64,000 bases of DNA from Microbacterium sp. TPD7012 (GCF_003075395.1 NZ_QDFV01000004.1:124399-188398); one strand, 5' to 3'. Positions 6,437 through 16,228 are shown, counted from the first letter of the stretch. Translations and numbers: made by a program. Notes: generated by a model not told the origin, from the sequence alone.

Positions 6437-8745
6437 GCAATATCGAACGTCGCCACCGTCTCCTCGTCATCGCAGGCGCCGCCGACCCAGAGGCGGAATC
6501 CGCCGGGCTCGACCCGGCGGATTCCGTCGAGGCCGGTGAACGCGAGCCGATCCACGGGCACGTCGAACGTCACGATCTCCTCGGCGCCGGCGGCGAGATC
6601 GACCCGGCGGAACCCGATCAACTGCGCCACGGGTCGCGCGACGCTCGCGACCTCGTCGTGCGCGTAGAGCTGCACGACGTCGACGCTGTCACGGTCGCCG
6701 GTGTTCCGCACCCGCACGGATACGCGCAGGAGCTCCCCGGCCGCTGCCGTCTCGGCGACAGTGAGGTCCTCGTGCACGAAGGTCGTGTAGCCCAGGCCGA
6801 ATCCGAAGGGGCGTGCGGGGGTCGGATCGGCGCTCGTGACATCGGCCCGACCGCCGAGCACCGGGTGCAGGTAGGAGTACGGCTGCGCGCCGGCGGAGCG
6901 CGGCATCGACACCGGGAGCCGCCCGGACGGCGACACCCGACCGCTGAGCAGGCGTGCGATCGCGGGGCCGCCTTCCTCGCCGGGGAAGAACGTCTGCAGC
7001 ACGGCCGCCGGCCGGACGGTGTCCGCGGGGGAGTCGGATGCCGATGTCGGGGCCGCCGAGTTCACGGCGCCGAGTCCGACCATCGCCCCGGCCGCGCCGG
7101 CGCGGGGAGGAAGGGCCCAGTCGAGCGCGTACGGGCGTCCGGTCATCGCGATCAGGATCACCGGAGTGCCGGTGGCGACGACCGCCTCGACGAGCTCGCG
7201 CTGGATGCCGGGCAGCTCCAGCGACTCGACGTCGTTGCCCTCGCCGACCGTGCCGCGGCCGAAGAGTCCGGCCCGATCGCCGACGACGACGATCGCGAGA
7301 TCGGCCGCCGACGCGTCGGCCACCGCGGAGGCGACGCCGCTCCGGTCGGCGCTCTCCACATCGCTGCCGATCGCGTGCGTGACCACGGCATCCGGGAACT
7401 CGTGCCGCAGCGATTCGAGAACGGATGGCAGGGCGATGCCGGCGGGCACCTCCGGATGATGCGCGAGCACATGGTTGACGAAGGAATAGCAGCCCATGAG
7501 CGCCTCCGAGCTGTCGGCATTCGGACCGATCACGGCGATGCGGGCGCGGGACGTCGGCGCCAGAGGCAGGATGCCGTCGTTGCTCAGCAGCACGACGGAT
7601 TCCTCCGCGAGACGCCGGGCCAGCGCGCGATGGGCAGGGGAGTCCAGATCGACGGATGCCGGTGGCTCGGAGAAGTCGGCATCCAGCAGCCCGAGCTCAT
7701 CCTTCTGCGACAGCACGCGGCCGACCGCGCGGTCGAGCACGGCCACCGGCAGTCGGCCGTCGCGCACCTGCTCCGCGAGCGTCGTGTAGGTGTCGGGTGA
7801 CGGCAGCTCGATGTCGATCCCGGCGGTGAGGGCGAGGCGCGCGGCATCCGCGGAATCCGCCGCGACGCGGTGCATGCTGCGGAGGAAGTCGACCGCGAAG
7901 TAGTCCGACACCACGACCCCGTCGAAGCCCCATCTGTCACGCAGGACACCGGTGAGATATCTCGGGTCCGCACCGACGGGGACGCCGTCGATATCGGTGT
8001 ACGAGTTCATGACGCTCCGCGCTCCACCCTCGCGAACGGCCATCTCGAACGGCGGGAGCAGCACGTCCTCGATCTCGCGCGGCCCCGCAGAGACCGGGGC
8101 GTGATTGCGCCCGGCGCGCGAGGCGGAGTATCCGACGAAGTGCTTCAGCGTCGCGTGCACACCGGCGGACTGCAGACCCTTCACGTAGGCGGTGCCGATC
8201 GTGCCGACCACCAGTGGATCCTCGGCGATGCACTCGTCGACCCGACCCCAGCGCGGGTCGCGGATCACGTCGAGCACCGGAGCGAGGCCCTGGTGGATGC
8301 CCAGCGTCCGCATCGATTCACCGATCGCCGCCCCGACCTCCTCGACGAGCTCGGGGTCGAAGGATGCGCCCCAGGCGAGCGGGGTCGGGAAGGTCGCCGC
8401 CTTCCAGGCCGCGAGGCCCGTCAGGCACTCCTCGTGCACGATCGCCGGGATGCCGAGCCGGGTCTCGCGCTGCAGGCGAGACTGCTCGGCCCAGAGCCAC
8501 TCGGCACGTGCGACCGGGTCGACGGGTCTCGTGCCGTAGACGCGCGTGAGGTGCCCGATGCCGTGCGCGCTCGCCGCCTCGTAGCGCGTCGAGCTCTTCT
8601 TCTCCCCGGAGAGGGGCGCGACGACCTCGTCGCCCTGGTCGACCCAGAACCCGACGAGCTGGGCCTGCTTCTCCTCGAGCGTCATCTGCGCGAGGAGCGC
8701 TTCCACTCGGGGTGAGAGGTGGGGGAGGGCGGTCTGCTGCGACAC
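6433..8745 (-). CDS. Glycoside hydrolase family 3 (beta-glucosidase/beta-xylosidase)
   Basis: About 770 residues. The N-terminal TIM barrel starts LSPRVEALLAQMTLEEKQAQ and carries LAPVLDVIRDPRWGR, KHFVGYSASRAGRN and the catalytic nucleophile Asp in VVVSDYFAV (near residue 280). The C-terminal alpha/beta sandwich begins at RIAVIGPNADSS, and a fibronectin III-like domain (RNTGDRDSVDVVQLY) ends the protein. There is no signal peptide, so it cleaves imported oligosaccharides in the cytoplasm. Start GTG 8743-8745 follows AAAGAG by six bases. It is the last gene of the sugar ABC operon, 47 bases after the second permease. Substrate (beta-glucosides or xylosides) cannot be fixed. Confidence 0.92.
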   Translation of the reverse strand: MSQQTALPHLSPRVEALLAQMTLEEKQAQLVGFWVDQGDEVVAPLSGEKKSSTRYEAASAHGIGHLTRVYGTRPVDPVARAEWLWAEQSRLQRETRLGIPAIVHEECLTGLAAWKAATFPTPLAWGASFDPELVEEVGAAIGESMRTLGIHQGLAPVLDVIRDPRWGRVDECIAEDPLVVGTIGTAYVKGLQSAGVHATLKHFVGYSASRAGRNHAPVSAGPREIEDVLLPPFEMAVREGGARSVMNSYTDIDGVPVGADPRYLTGVLRDRWGFDGVVVSDYFAVDFLRSMHRVAADSADAARLALTAGIDIELPSPDTYTTLAEQVRDGRLPVAVLDRAVGRVLSQKDELGLLDADFSEPPASVDLDSPAHRALARRLAEESVVLLSNDGILPLAPTSRARIAVIGPNADSSEALMGCYSFVNHVLAHHPEVPAGIALPSVLESLRHEFPDAVVTHAIGSDVESADRSGVASAVADASAADLAIVVVGDRAGLFGRGTVGEGNDVESLELPGIQRELVEAVVATGTPVILIAMTGRPYALDWALPPRAGAAGAMVGLGAVNSAAPTSASDSPADTVRPAAVLQTFFPGEEGGPAIARLLSGRVSPSGRLPVSMPRSAGAQPYSYLHPVLGGRADVTSADPTPARPFGFGLGYTTFVHEDLTVAETAAAGELLRVSVRVRNTGDRDSVDVVQLYAHDEVASVARPVAQLIGFRRVDLAAGAEEIVTFDVPVDRLAFTGLDGIRRVEPGGFRLWVGGACDDEETVATFDIA

Positions 8746-8792
8746 GGTGGTCTCTTTCATCGTCGTGGGTCCTGCCGTCGGGCGCACCGCGG

Positions 8793-9671
8793 TCATCCCT
8801 TCACCGCGCCGGTCAGTCCGCCGACGATGCGCCGCTCGAAGACGCTGAAGAAGATGAGCGCCGGGATCATCGACAGCGAGGTGAAGGCCAGGACCTTCGC
8901 CGTGTCGACCGAGTACTGCGAGGCGAACGACTGGACCCCGAGCGGGAGGGTGAAGGCCGCCGCATCGTTGAGGATGAACAGCGGGAGCAGGTAGCCGTTC
9001 CAGCTGCCGATGAAGGCCAGGATGCCGGTCGTGATCACCCCTGGGAGCGAGAGCGGCAGCACCATCCGCCAGAAGAAGCCGAGGCGGCTGCATCCGTCGA
9101 TGAACGCGGCCTCCTGGATCTCGTCGGGGATCGCGCGCAGGAACGGCACCAGGATGATGATCGTCGTCGGCAGGGCGAACGCGATCTGCGGGAGGATCAC
9201 ACCGCCGAGCGAGTTCATCAACCCGAGACTGCGCACCACGATGTAGAGCGGGGTGATCGCGACCGTCAGCGGGAACATGAGTCCCGCCGCGAAGAAGGCG
9301 TACAGCACCCCGCGACCGGCGAACCGGTAGCGCGCGAGCACGTAGGCCGCCATCAGCCCGAGAGCGACCACGCCGACCGTGGTCGTGAGCGCGACGATGA
9401 GCGAGTTGAGCACCTGTCGCCAGAAGACGCCGCCGGTGAGCACGTCCAGGTAGTTCGACAGCACCCAGGGCTGCGGGAGTCCCGAGGGATCGGTCGTGAT
9501 CTGGGCGTTCGTGCGGAATCCGCCGACGATGATGTACGCGATCGGAGCCAGCATCAGCCCCACGACGATCAGGGCGACGAAGTAGACCGCGGGACTCGCC
9601 CAGGGCAGCCGTGGTCGCGCGCCGAGCCGGCGGCCGGCCCGCGGCGTGATGAGTGCAGCAGTGGCGGTCAT
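8793..9671 (-). CDS. ABC sugar transporter permease, MalG type
   Basis: A 292-residue membrane protein with six predicted helices, starting MTATAALITPRAGRR. The inner-membrane EAA loop that docks the ATPase reads EIQEAAFIDGCSRLGFFWRMV, near residue 200. The C-terminal VFERRIVGGLTGAVKG is typical of the CUT1 family MalG subunit. Its ATG overlaps the stop of the MalF-type permease (ATGA at 9668-9671). The operon has no ATPase; actinobacterial CUT1 systems commonly share an MsiK ATPase encoded elsewhere. Confidence 0.92.
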   Translation of the reverse strand: MTATAALITPRAGRRLGARPRLPWASPAVYFVALIVVGLMLAPIAYIIVGGFRTNAQITTDPSGLPQPWVLSNYLDVLTGGVFWRQVLNSLIVALTTTVGVVALGLMAAYVLARYRFAGRGVLYAFFAAGLMFPLTVAITPLYIVVRSLGLMNSLGGVILPQIAFALPTTIIILVPFLRAIPDEIQEAAFIDGCSRLGFFWRMVLPLSLPGVITTGILAFIGSWNGYLLPLFILNDAAAFTLPLGVQSFASQYSVDTAKVLAFTSLSMIPALIFFSVFERRIVGGLTGAVKG

Positions 9672-10600
9672 CGCTTGACCTTCTTCCTTCCGGCGCCGGT
9701 CAGGGCGCCATCCGTGTCGCGCTTGAGGATCGCCCGCTGGTAGATCAGGGCGACGACGAGCGAGATCAGGAACAGCACGACGGCGACGGCGTTCCCGTAG
9801 CCGAAGTTCCCGGCGTTGCGCCCCTCGGACACCATGTAGGTGGCCATCGTGGAGGTGCCGGCGGTGGAGGCGATGTACTGCCCCCAGATGATGTAGACGA
9901 GATCGAACAGCTGCAGCGAGCCGATGATCGACAGGAACGCCCAGATGCGCAGCGTCGGTGCGAGCAGGGGCAGCGTGATGCGCCACTGGATCTGCCAGTA
10001 GGAGGCGCCGTCGATGGCCGCCGCCTCGTGGAGCTCCTCCGGGATCCCCTGGAGCCCGGCGAGGAACAGGATGACGGCGAAGCCGACGTACTTCCACGTG
10101 ATGATGGCCATGAGGGTCCAGATCGCGATGCCGGGATCGGACAGCCAGTCGTTCGCGAGGAACCCCAGTCCCATGTTCGTCAGGAGCGCGTTGAGGGCGC
10201 CGCTGGTCTGGAGCATCAGGCTCCAGCCCGTGCCGACCACGACCTCGGAGATCACGTACGGCACGAAGATCAGCACGCGGATCAGCGACTGTCCGCGCAT
10301 CCGGCGGTTCAGCAGCAGGGCGAGCAGGATCGCGACCGGCCCCTGGAGCACCAGCGACATCACGAGGATGACGCCGTTGTGCGCCAGGGCATCGTGGAAC
10401 AGCGGATCCTGCAGGATCGTGAGGTAGTTCTTGAAGCCGACGAAGTCGGTGGGCGGACCGTATCCCTGCCAGCTGAAGAAGCCGTAGTACGCGGCCATCA
10501 GCACGGGGAAGATCACGAAGGCGAGGAAGACGAGCAGGGCGGGCCCGGCCAGAAGGATCACTTCCAGCCGGGCGAGCGCCTCACGCCTTCGCTGCAGCAT
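9668..10600 (-). CDS. ABC sugar transporter permease, MalF type
   Basis: 310 residues with six to seven membrane helices, first helix VILLAGPALLVFLAFVIFPV. The EAA loop reads ELHEAAAIDGASYWQIQWRI. It forms the membrane channel with the following MalG-type subunit and receives substrate from the lipoprotein encoded just upstream. The ATG at 10598-10600 overlaps the lipoprotein gene's 3' end by 20 bases, with AAGG immediately before it. Confidence 0.92.
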   Translation of the reverse strand: MLQRRREALARLEVILLAGPALLVFLAFVIFPVLMAAYYGFFSWQGYGPPTDFVGFKNYLTILQDPLFHDALAHNGVILVMSLVLQGPVAILLALLLNRRMRGQSLIRVLIFVPYVISEVVVGTGWSLMLQTSGALNALLTNMGLGFLANDWLSDPGIAIWTLMAIITWKYVGFAVILFLAGLQGIPEELHEAAAIDGASYWQIQWRITLPLLAPTLRIWAFLSIIGSLQLFDLVYIIWGQYIASTAGTSTMATYMVSEGRNAGNFGYGNAVAVVLFLISLVVALIYQRAILKRDTDGALTGAGRKKVKR

Positions 10601-11876
10601 CCTTGACAGCCTGGACGATGTCCTCCGGGGAGCCCTGGCCTGCGAGCATCGTCACCACGGCGACGTTCAGCGCGTTGCCGACGTTCTGCCCGTAGACGGT
10701 GTCGAGCCACTGCGACGCATAGGGTGCCGCGTTGTAGGCCTCGAGGATGGTCTGCAGATACGGCTCCGTGACCGCCTCCTGAGCGACCGTGTTCACGGGC
10801 GGCGCGTTGAAGGCCTTGTAGTACGCGGTCTGTACCTCGGACGTGCCCAGGTAGTTCAGGAAGTCGACGCACGCGTCCGGAGCATCCACCGAGCACGAGT
10901 AGCCGTCGACGCCGCCCATCATCGATCCGGGCTCGCCCTCGCCGCCCTCGACCTCGGGGAACGGGAACCAGGACAGATCGGGGAGCGGCTTCTGGTCCGG
11001 CGTCAGCGAGCCGATCACGCCGGGGTTCCAGGCGCCCATGAGCTCCATCGCCGCCTGGTGGTTCGCGATGAGACCGGCCGAGCTCGCCGCGCCCTGCTGG
11101 GCGGTGGTGGTCAGGAAGCCGCTGTTGAACGGCTCTGTGGCCGCGAAGTCCTGCAGATCCTCACCGGCACGGATCCAGCAGTCGTCGTCGAAGTTCATCT
11201 CGTCTGCCGCCTGGGCGAGCGTCTCGGGGCTGCACTCGCGCAGGGCGAACCAGTAGTACCAGTGCGCGGCGGGCCAGGCGTCCTTCGCGCCGAGGGCGAC
11301 GGGCTCGATGCCGGCGGTCCGGAGGGCTTCGGTCGCGGCTGTGAGCTCGTCGATCGTGGTCGGGTTCTCGGTGATGCCCGCCTGGTCGAACAGATCCTGG
11401 CTGTAGAAGAGCCCGCCGGGGAGCACGGCGACCGGCATGGCGTAGATCTTGTCGTCCAGGCTGTTGGCCGAGTAGGCGGCATCCGGGATCTCTTCGGCGG
11501 CAGGACCGGAGATGGCCTCAGTCAGGTCTTTGAGCTGGCCCGCCTTCACCATCGCGGCCATCTTGCCGCCGCCGCGCTGCAGGAAGATGTCGGGGGCGTC
11601 GCCGGAGTTGAGAGCGGTCTGGAGCTTGCCGTCGAGGTCTTCGTTCTGGATGGACTGGATCTCGATCGTGACGCCCGGGTTCGCCTCCTCGAAGTCGGCG
11701 ACCGTCGCCTCCCAGAACTCGACACCCGGTCCGGTGGTGGAGTTGTGCCAGAGGGTCATGGCGGCGCCGTCTCCGTCGGAGCCGCCGCCGGTGTCGCCTG
11801 CCGTACAGCCCGAGAGGGCGAGTGCTCCGACGGCGAGCACCGCCGCGGAGGCAAGGGGGAGCCTTCTGCTGATCAT
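10581..11876 (-). CDS. ABC sugar-binding lipoprotein (CUT1)
   Basis: 431 residues. A lipoprotein signal peptide (MISRRLPLASAAVLAVGALA) ends in the lipobox LSGC with Cys24 as the lipidation site. The mature part is a family 1 solute-binding protein, with LWHNSTTGPGVEFWEATVAD near the start and a MMGGVDGYSCS hinge region late on. It should sit on the outer face of the membrane and feed the two permeases. It is the first gene of the glycoside operon and is divergent from the LacI regulator, whose likely operator lies between them. The sugar is not evident, but the downstream GH3 enzyme suggests a beta-linked oligosaccharide. Confidence 0.92.
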   Translation of the reverse strand: MISRRLPLASAAVLAVGALALSGCTAGDTGGGSDGDGAAMTLWHNSTTGPGVEFWEATVADFEEANPGVTIEIQSIQNEDLDGKLQTALNSGDAPDIFLQRGGGKMAAMVKAGQLKDLTEAISGPAAEEIPDAAYSANSLDDKIYAMPVAVLPGGLFYSQDLFDQAGITENPTTIDELTAATEALRTAGIEPVALGAKDAWPAAHWYYWFALRECSPETLAQAADEMNFDDDCWIRAGEDLQDFAATEPFNSGFLTTTAQQGAASSAGLIANHQAAMELMGAWNPGVIGSLTPDQKPLPDLSWFPFPEVEGGEGEPGSMMGGVDGYSCSVDAPDACVDFLNYLGTSEVQTAYYKAFNAPPVNTVAQEAVTEPYLQTILEAYNAAPYASQWLDTVYGQNVGNALNVAVVTMLAGQGSPEDIVQAVKDAAAKA

Positions 11877-11983
11877 GTGATTGTTCTCCTCATCGAGTTG
11901 CGCGCCGCGTCGATGCGGGCGCCCGCGGCGGCTCGGGTGAGACCGCGGTGGGATGCAGTCTTCTGCCGGCGAGACTGGTCGTC

Positions 11984-12005
11984 AAACGTTTTCGAAAACA
12001 GTTTC
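11984..12005. promoter_or_regulatory. LacI-type operator between lipoprotein and lacI-family gene
   Basis: Perfect 12-bp palindrome GTTTTCGAAAAC at 11988-11999, flanked by AAAC on the left and AGTTT on the right. LacI-family operators are typically palindromes with a central CG. Its position in the divergent promoter region suggests that the regulator controls both the sugar operon and itself. Confidence 0.75.
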
Positions 12006-12040
12006 CAATCGAGGATGCGCAGGGTCTACGCTGGCGGATC

Positions 12041-13042
12041 ATGAGCGGGAGAACCACGATCCACGACGTCGCGAGAGCGGCGGGGGTGTCGGTGTCGACC
12101 GTCTCCAAGGCGGTCAACGGCCGGTACGGGATCGCCGATGCCACGGTGCGGCGTGTGCTCGACGCGGTGCGCGAGCTCGGCTACGAATCGAGCCTCGTCG
12201 CGAGCAGCATGCGCGCTCGTCGGACGGGGGTGATCGGAGTCCTGCTGGCGGATTTCGAGCCGTTCAGCGCCGAGATCCTCAAGGGCGTCGGCCTCGCGGT
12301 GCACGACACCGCCTTCGATCTCCTGGCCTACAGCGGCTCGCATCACGGCGCCGGTGACGGCTGGGAGCGCCGCTCCCTCAGCCGTCTCTCCGGCACCCTG
12401 ATCGACGCGGCGATCATGGTGACGCCGACGGTCGTGAGCGCCGCCACCGAGATCCCGGTCGTGGCGATCGATCCGCACACGGGCCGGGCCGACCTGCCCA
12501 CCGTCGAGTCCGACAGCTTCGGCGGAGCGCTCACCGCCACGCGCCATCTCATCGAGCTCGGTCACCGCAGGATCGGGTTCCTCGCGGGGCGCCCGGACCT
12601 GCGTTCGGCCGGACTGCGCGATGCCGGGTACCGTCGTGCGCTCTCGGATGCCGGCATCCCGATCGATCCGTCGCTGATCGGGGTCGGCCGCTATGAGCTC
12701 GAGACGACGCGGGAGTCCGCGCGGCTCCTGCTCGCGAGTCCGACGCGGCCCACCGCCGTGTTCGCCGCGAACGACCTCTCCGCGATCGCCGTGATCGAGG
12801 TCGCGCAGGAGATGGGGCTGCGGGTGCCGCACGATCTCTCGGTGATCGGCTTCGACGACGTGCCGGAGGCATCACGGCGAGCGCTTCCGCTCACCACGAT
12901 CCAGCAGCCGATGCGTCGCCTGGGTCAGGTGGCGGCGGACATGGTCTTCACGCTCCTCGCGGGGCGCGAGATCGAGCAGACGCACGTGACCCTTCCGACG
13001 CGGCTCGTGGTCAGGGCGACGACGGCGCGTCCCGCCGGGTGA
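12041..13042 (+). CDS. LacI family transcriptional repressor
   Basis: 333 residues. The N-terminal helix-turn-helix ([20 protein letters not shown], residues 5-24) and hinge ([20 protein letters not shown]) are classic LacI. The C-terminal sugar-binding domain ends with [27 protein letters not shown] and TTIQQPM. It should repress the divergent glycoside operon until an oligosaccharide binds. The start is ATG 12041; TACGCT lies eight bases upstream and there is no Shine-Dalgarno, so the mRNA may be almost leaderless. Its 3' end overlaps the convergent PaaX-type gene by 32 bases. Confidence 0.93.
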   Translation: MSGRTTIHDVARAAGVSVSTVSKAVNGRYGIADATVRRVLDAVRELGYESSLVASSMRARRTGVIGVLLADFEPFSAEILKGVGLAVHDTAFDLLAYSGSHHGAGDGWERRSLSRLSGTLIDAAIMVTPTVVSAATEIPVVAIDPHTGRADLPTVESDSFGGALTATRHLIELGHRRIGFLAGRPDLRSAGLRDAGYRRALSDAGIPIDPSLIGVGRYELETTRESARLLLASPTRPTAVFAANDLSAIAVIEVAQEMGLRVPHDLSVIGFDDVPEASRRALPLTTIQQPMRRLGQVAADMVFTLLAGREIEQTHVTLPTRLVVRATTARPAG

Positions 13043-13901
13043 CCGCCCGGACGTGCTCCCACGCGGGCTCGGCAAGGCCGACCGACAGCCGGGCGAACTC
13101 GTCGAAGCTGCGGCGCGCCGGCCAGTCCGACGGCAGCATCGACGGCGGCAGGCCGGGGTCGGTGTACGGCAGCACGCGCCAGCTGTCGATCAGCCGCACG
13201 TACGCCGCGAAGGGTTCGGCGGGAAGGGCGGCGAGCGAGTCCTGGAAGGCGAGGTGCTCGGCGCGCAGCGCCTCGAGATCCCACCAGTGCGCCGCGGCGT
13301 CGATCAGCGAGCCGGCAGGCAGCGGGTCGGACGCCCGGAACAGGGTGGTCCAGGGGCGGGCACCGAGGTCGTCGAGGATCTCGAGCACCTCGTCCTGGAG
13401 GTGTCCCGGGCAGATCCAGAGGGCGGGCGACACGTTGCCGGCGCCGATCCACTGCAGCCGGCGGCGCAGCTGGTGACGCACGCTGCGGGCGCTCTCGGGG
13501 ACCGAGAACGACACGAGGCACCAGGTGTCGGCATCCGTCATCTCGCGCATCTCGAAGATGCGACGGTCACCGCGCTCCAGCATCCCGACGGCAGCCGGGT
13601 TCAGGCGGTACCCGATCGTCTCGGAGCGCTCCGGGATGAGGAGGCCCTTCTGCTTCAGCCGCGTGATGCCGGTCCGCGCCTGTGCGGCGGGGATGCCGAG
13701 ATCGCCTGCGAGCGCGACAAGGTCGGCGGCCGAGATCTCTCCGCCCAGCGGCCGCAGGTAGAGCCCGATCAGCGTGCGCAGCAGTGACGCGGTGCTTCCG
13801 GGTCGCGCATCGATGTCGTCCAGCACGGCCGGGCTCCCCGAGCCCGCCTGGGTCCCTGAGCCTCGCTGGGTCCCTGAGCCTGTCGAAGGGTCAGCGTCCA
13901 T
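13011..13901 (-). CDS. PaaX family transcriptional regulator
   Basis: Up to 296 residues. The winged-helix part (TASLLRTLIGLYLRPLGGEI, then AARTGITRLKQKGLL) and the C-terminal region with HLQDEVLEILDDL match PaaX, the phenylacetyl-CoA-responsive repressor family. Here it is the last gene of the kynurenine operon, so it probably senses a tryptophan-derived ligand. From ATG 13901, which overlaps the kynU stop by 11 bases, the first 25 residues (MDADPSTGSGTQ...) are encoded by the dispersed repeat. An internal GTG at 13826 preceded by GGGGAG is an equally plausible start and would leave the repeat untranslated. Confidence 0.85.
   Translation of the reverse strand: MDADPSTGSGTQRGSGTQAGSGSPAVLDDIDARPGSTASLLRTLIGLYLRPLGGEISAADLVALAGDLGIPAAQARTGITRLKQKGLLIPERSETIGYRLNPAAVGMLERGDRRIFEMREMTDADTWCLVSFSVPESARSVRHQLRRRLQWIGAGNVSPALWICPGHLQDEVLEILDDLGARPWTTLFRASDPLPAGSLIDAAAHWWDLEALRAEHLAFQDSLAALPAEPFAAYVRLIDSWRVLPYTDPGLPPSMLPSDWPARRSFDEFARLSVGLAEPAWEHVRAVTRRDAPSSP
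13836..13890. repeat. Dispersed repeat at the kynU/paaX junction
   Basis: Two good copies of GGTCCCTGAGCC (the second continuing into TGTCGAAGGG) and one degraded copy on the left. The array lies just inside the 5' end of the PaaX-family reading frame, where it would encode STGSGTQ-like residues. Confidence 0.85.
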
Positions 13902-15195
13902 CGGACTTCAGGGCGTCGCGCACCGCGAGGATGCCCGTCACCGTCTCGACGTGCGACGTGCTCAGCGGCGAGAGCCCGAGGCGGATGCCGTCGGGGAAGC
14001 GGAAGTCGGGGATGATCCCGTCCTCCCACAGGCGCCGGGTGACCTCGCGGAAGTCGGGGTGGCCGATCGTCACGTGGCCGCCGCGGAGCTGCGGATCGCG
14101 CGGGCTGAGCAGGCGCACGTCGAGGGGGGCGAGGACCTCGTCGTAGGCCTGCACCGCGAGCTCGGTCAGCGATGTCGACTTCGCGCGCACCTCAGCGATC
14201 GTCGCCTGCTCGATGAGGTCGAGCATCCCCTGCATCGCGAGCATGGACGTCACCGGCGGAGTGCCGCTGAGCAGCTGCCGGATGTCGCCTGCCGGGGCGT
14301 ACTCGGGACCCATCGCGAAGATGTCGGCCGCACTCCACCACCCCTGGACGGGCTGGCGCAGCACGCCCTGCAGGTCGTGGCGGAGGTACGCGAACGCGGG
14401 GGAGCCGGGTCCGCCGTTGAGGTACTTGTACGTGCACCCCACTGCCATGTCGACCCCCCAGGCGTCGAGCTGCATCGGGACGACACCGGCGGAATGGCAC
14501 AGGTCCCACATCATCAGCGCGCCCGACTCGTGCACGGCCGCCGTGATCGCCTCCATGTCGGCGAGGGCGCCCGAACGGTAGTCCACGTGGCTGAGCGAGA
14601 CGAGCGCGGTGCGCTCCGACACCGCGTGGTGCACGTCGGCCACGGTCACACCCCGCACCGGGTCGGGGTCGAGCCAGCGCAGCGTCATGCCGGCCTCGGC
14701 TGCCACGCCTTCGGCGAGGAAGCGGTCGGTCGGGAAGTTGCCCGCCTCGATGACGAGCTCGGTCCGCGCAGGCGCGCCGTTCGTGCCCTGACGCCCATCC
14801 GTCGATCCCTGAGCCCGCCCCGTGGGTCCCTGCGCTCGCCCCGTGGGTCCCTGAGCGTGTCGAAGGGCGGCGCGCATGAGCTTGTAGATGAGCACGCTGG
14901 TCGAGTCGGCGATGACGGTCTGTCCGGCCGCGGCGCCCAGGGCGACGCGGCCGATGCGGTCGCCGAGCTCCATCGGCAGGGCCATCCACTGCTCGTCCCA
15001 CGAGCGGATCAGTCGCGTGCCCCAGTCCTCGCGCACGAAGGTCGCGAGCTTCTCGGGGATGTCGCGCAGCGGGCGGCCGAGCGAGTTGCCGTCGAGGTAC
15101 GCCGTGACGCCGGGGGCGTCGAGGAACGCGTCGAGGTGCGCACCGAGCGGGTCGGCGGCATCGAGGGCGCGGGCGGTGTCGAGGAGGTCGGTCAT
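13891..15195 (-). CDS. kynU: Kynureninase
   Basis: A 434-residue fold-type I PLP enzyme that splits kynurenine into anthranilate and alanine. Family motifs are clear: YLDGNSLGRPL near residue 35, HVDYRSGALADM, MMWDLCHSAGVVP, and the PLP lysine in GCTYKYLNGGPGSPAF (about Lys256). Between STSVLIYKLMRA and ELVIEAGNFPTDRF the protein carries about 35 extra residues (RHAQGPTGRAQGPTGRAQG...), encoded by the dispersed repeat in a surface loop position. Its TGA overlaps the PaaX ATG, and the amidohydrolase stop lies one base before its start. Confidence 0.95.
   Translation of the reverse strand: MTDLLDTARALDAADPLGAHLDAFLDAPGVTAYLDGNSLGRPLRDIPEKLATFVREDWGTRLIRSWDEQWMALPMELGDRIGRVALGAAAGQTVIADSTSVLIYKLMRAALRHAQGPTGRAQGPTGRAQGSTDGRQGTNGAPARTELVIEAGNFPTDRFLAEGVAAEAGMTLRWLDPDPVRGVTVADVHHAVSERTALVSLSHVDYRSGALADMEAITAAVHESGALMMWDLCHSAGVVPMQLDAWGVDMAVGCTYKYLNGGPGSPAFAYLRHDLQGVLRQPVQGWWSAADIFAMGPEYAPAGDIRQLLSGTPPVTSMLAMQGMLDLIEQATIAEVRAKSTSLTELAVQAYDEVLAPLDVRLLSPRDPQLRGGHVTIGHPDFREVTRRLWEDGIIPDFRFPDGIRLGLSPLSTSHVETVTGILAVRDALKSDGR
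14804..14867. repeat. Dispersed repeat inserted inside kynU
   Basis: Three degenerate copies of the GGTCCCTGAGC unit, ending in TGAGCGTGTCGAAGGG, lie within the coding sequence without breaking frame. It is read in a different frame from the copies in phnE and paaX, giving GPTGRAQ repeats. Confidence 0.85.
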
Positions 15196-15196
15196 G

Positions 15197-16228
15197 TCAC
15201 ACCTTCAGATCGGCGGGGGTGGGGCGGCGGGCGCGGAGCGGGTCCGCGTCGCCGCGGAGGAAGAGGAGGACGGATGCCGGGTCGCGCGGGTCGGCCGGAG
15301 CGAGCGCGCGGACGAGGGCGAGGCCGTCGATGCCCGCCTCCCGGAGTGCAGCGACCTCGCCGGGATGCAGGTCGACGGGCGTCGGACCGTTGCCCATGTC
15401 GGTGCCGTAGAGCACGGTTCCGCCCGCGGCGTGGAAGCGTCGGACGTTGTCGATCGCCGTCGCCCGCTCGGGGTCGTCGTGGATCGCGAGCGTCGAGATC
15501 CAGCGGACGGATGCCGCCTGCACCGCGATCTCCTCGTCGGAGAGCCGCTCGGAGAAAGGGGCGTGGGCGAGCGCGGCGGCACCGAGTCGGGCCGCCCGCT
15601 GCGCCTCGCCGGGGCCCTGCGCGTGCACGACGACGGGGAGGTCGCGCGCGGCGGCGAGCTCGATGATCGTGCGGAGCAGGTCATCGTCGAACACGGGACC
15701 GGCATCGCTGTTGCTCGCGACCTTGATGCGGGTGGCACCGGCATCCGCCATCTCCGCGACGGCCGCGGCGGCGTCGTCGGTGCTCGCGATCTCGCGGAAG
15801 GAACCGCTCGGCGCCCAGTCGCGGTCGGACGGGTATCCGCCCGGCGGGGTGAGAAAGGCGCCGGCGAACTCGACGGTGGGGCCAAGCGGCGTGCGCAACT
15901 CAGCAAGAACTTCGCCGAATCGGGCGGAACCCGGCGGGGAGATGCTGTTCAGCGACGTTCGTGCTGAATTGTGAACGGCCAGCTGTGCCAGCACCTCGAC
16001 GTTCCCGCCCAGATCCACCACGCGACCCAGCACCGAATCCGCCAGCAGGTCGACGTCGACGAGCTCCAGGTGCACGTGGTGGTCGGTGAATCCGCCGACG
16101 ATGACGCCGTCGAGGCGCGGCAGGTCCGCCGGCAGCGCGACTTCGCGCAGCAGCATCTGTCCGTCGTCGTCGGCCTCGACGACGCCCTCGCGCCATCCTT
16201 CGCCGTCGAAGAAGGTGACGGCGAACAT
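15197..16228 (-). CDS. Metal-dependent amidohydrolase of the kynurenine operon
   Basis: 343 residues of the amidohydrolase superfamily. Metal-site motifs appear in order: GFTDHHVHLEL (HxH), TRIKVASNSDAG (Lys), VVVHAQGPGE (His), ALAHAPFSER (His) and VLYGTDMGNG (Asp). It lies between kynA and kynU with a TGATG overlap to kynA and one base to kynU. No kynB-type cyclase or alpha/beta-hydrolase formamidase is present here, so this enzyme is the natural candidate for hydrolysing N-formylkynurenine. That role is inference from gene order, not from a family assignment. Confidence 0.85.
   Translation of the reverse strand: MFAVTFFDGEGWREGVVEADDDGQMLLREVALPADLPRLDGVIVGGFTDHHVHLELVDVDLLADSVLGRVVDLGGNVEVLAQLAVHNSARTSLNSISPPGSARFGEVLAELRTPLGPTVEFAGAFLTPPGGYPSDRDWAPSGSFREIASTDDAAAAVAEMADAGATRIKVASNSDAGPVFDDDLLRTIIELAAARDLPVVVHAQGPGEAQRAARLGAAALAHAPFSERLSDEEIAVQAASVRWISTLAIHDDPERATAIDNVRRFHAAGGTVLYGTDMGNGPTPVDLHPGEVAALREAGIDGLALVRALAPADPRDPASVLLFLRGDADPLRARRPTPADLKV

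Noticed and set aside
6178..7800. 540-codon + strand frame opposite the GH3 gene
   Set aside because: Low-complexity Arg/Gly/His translation with no domain; the GH3 reading on the other strand is unambiguous.
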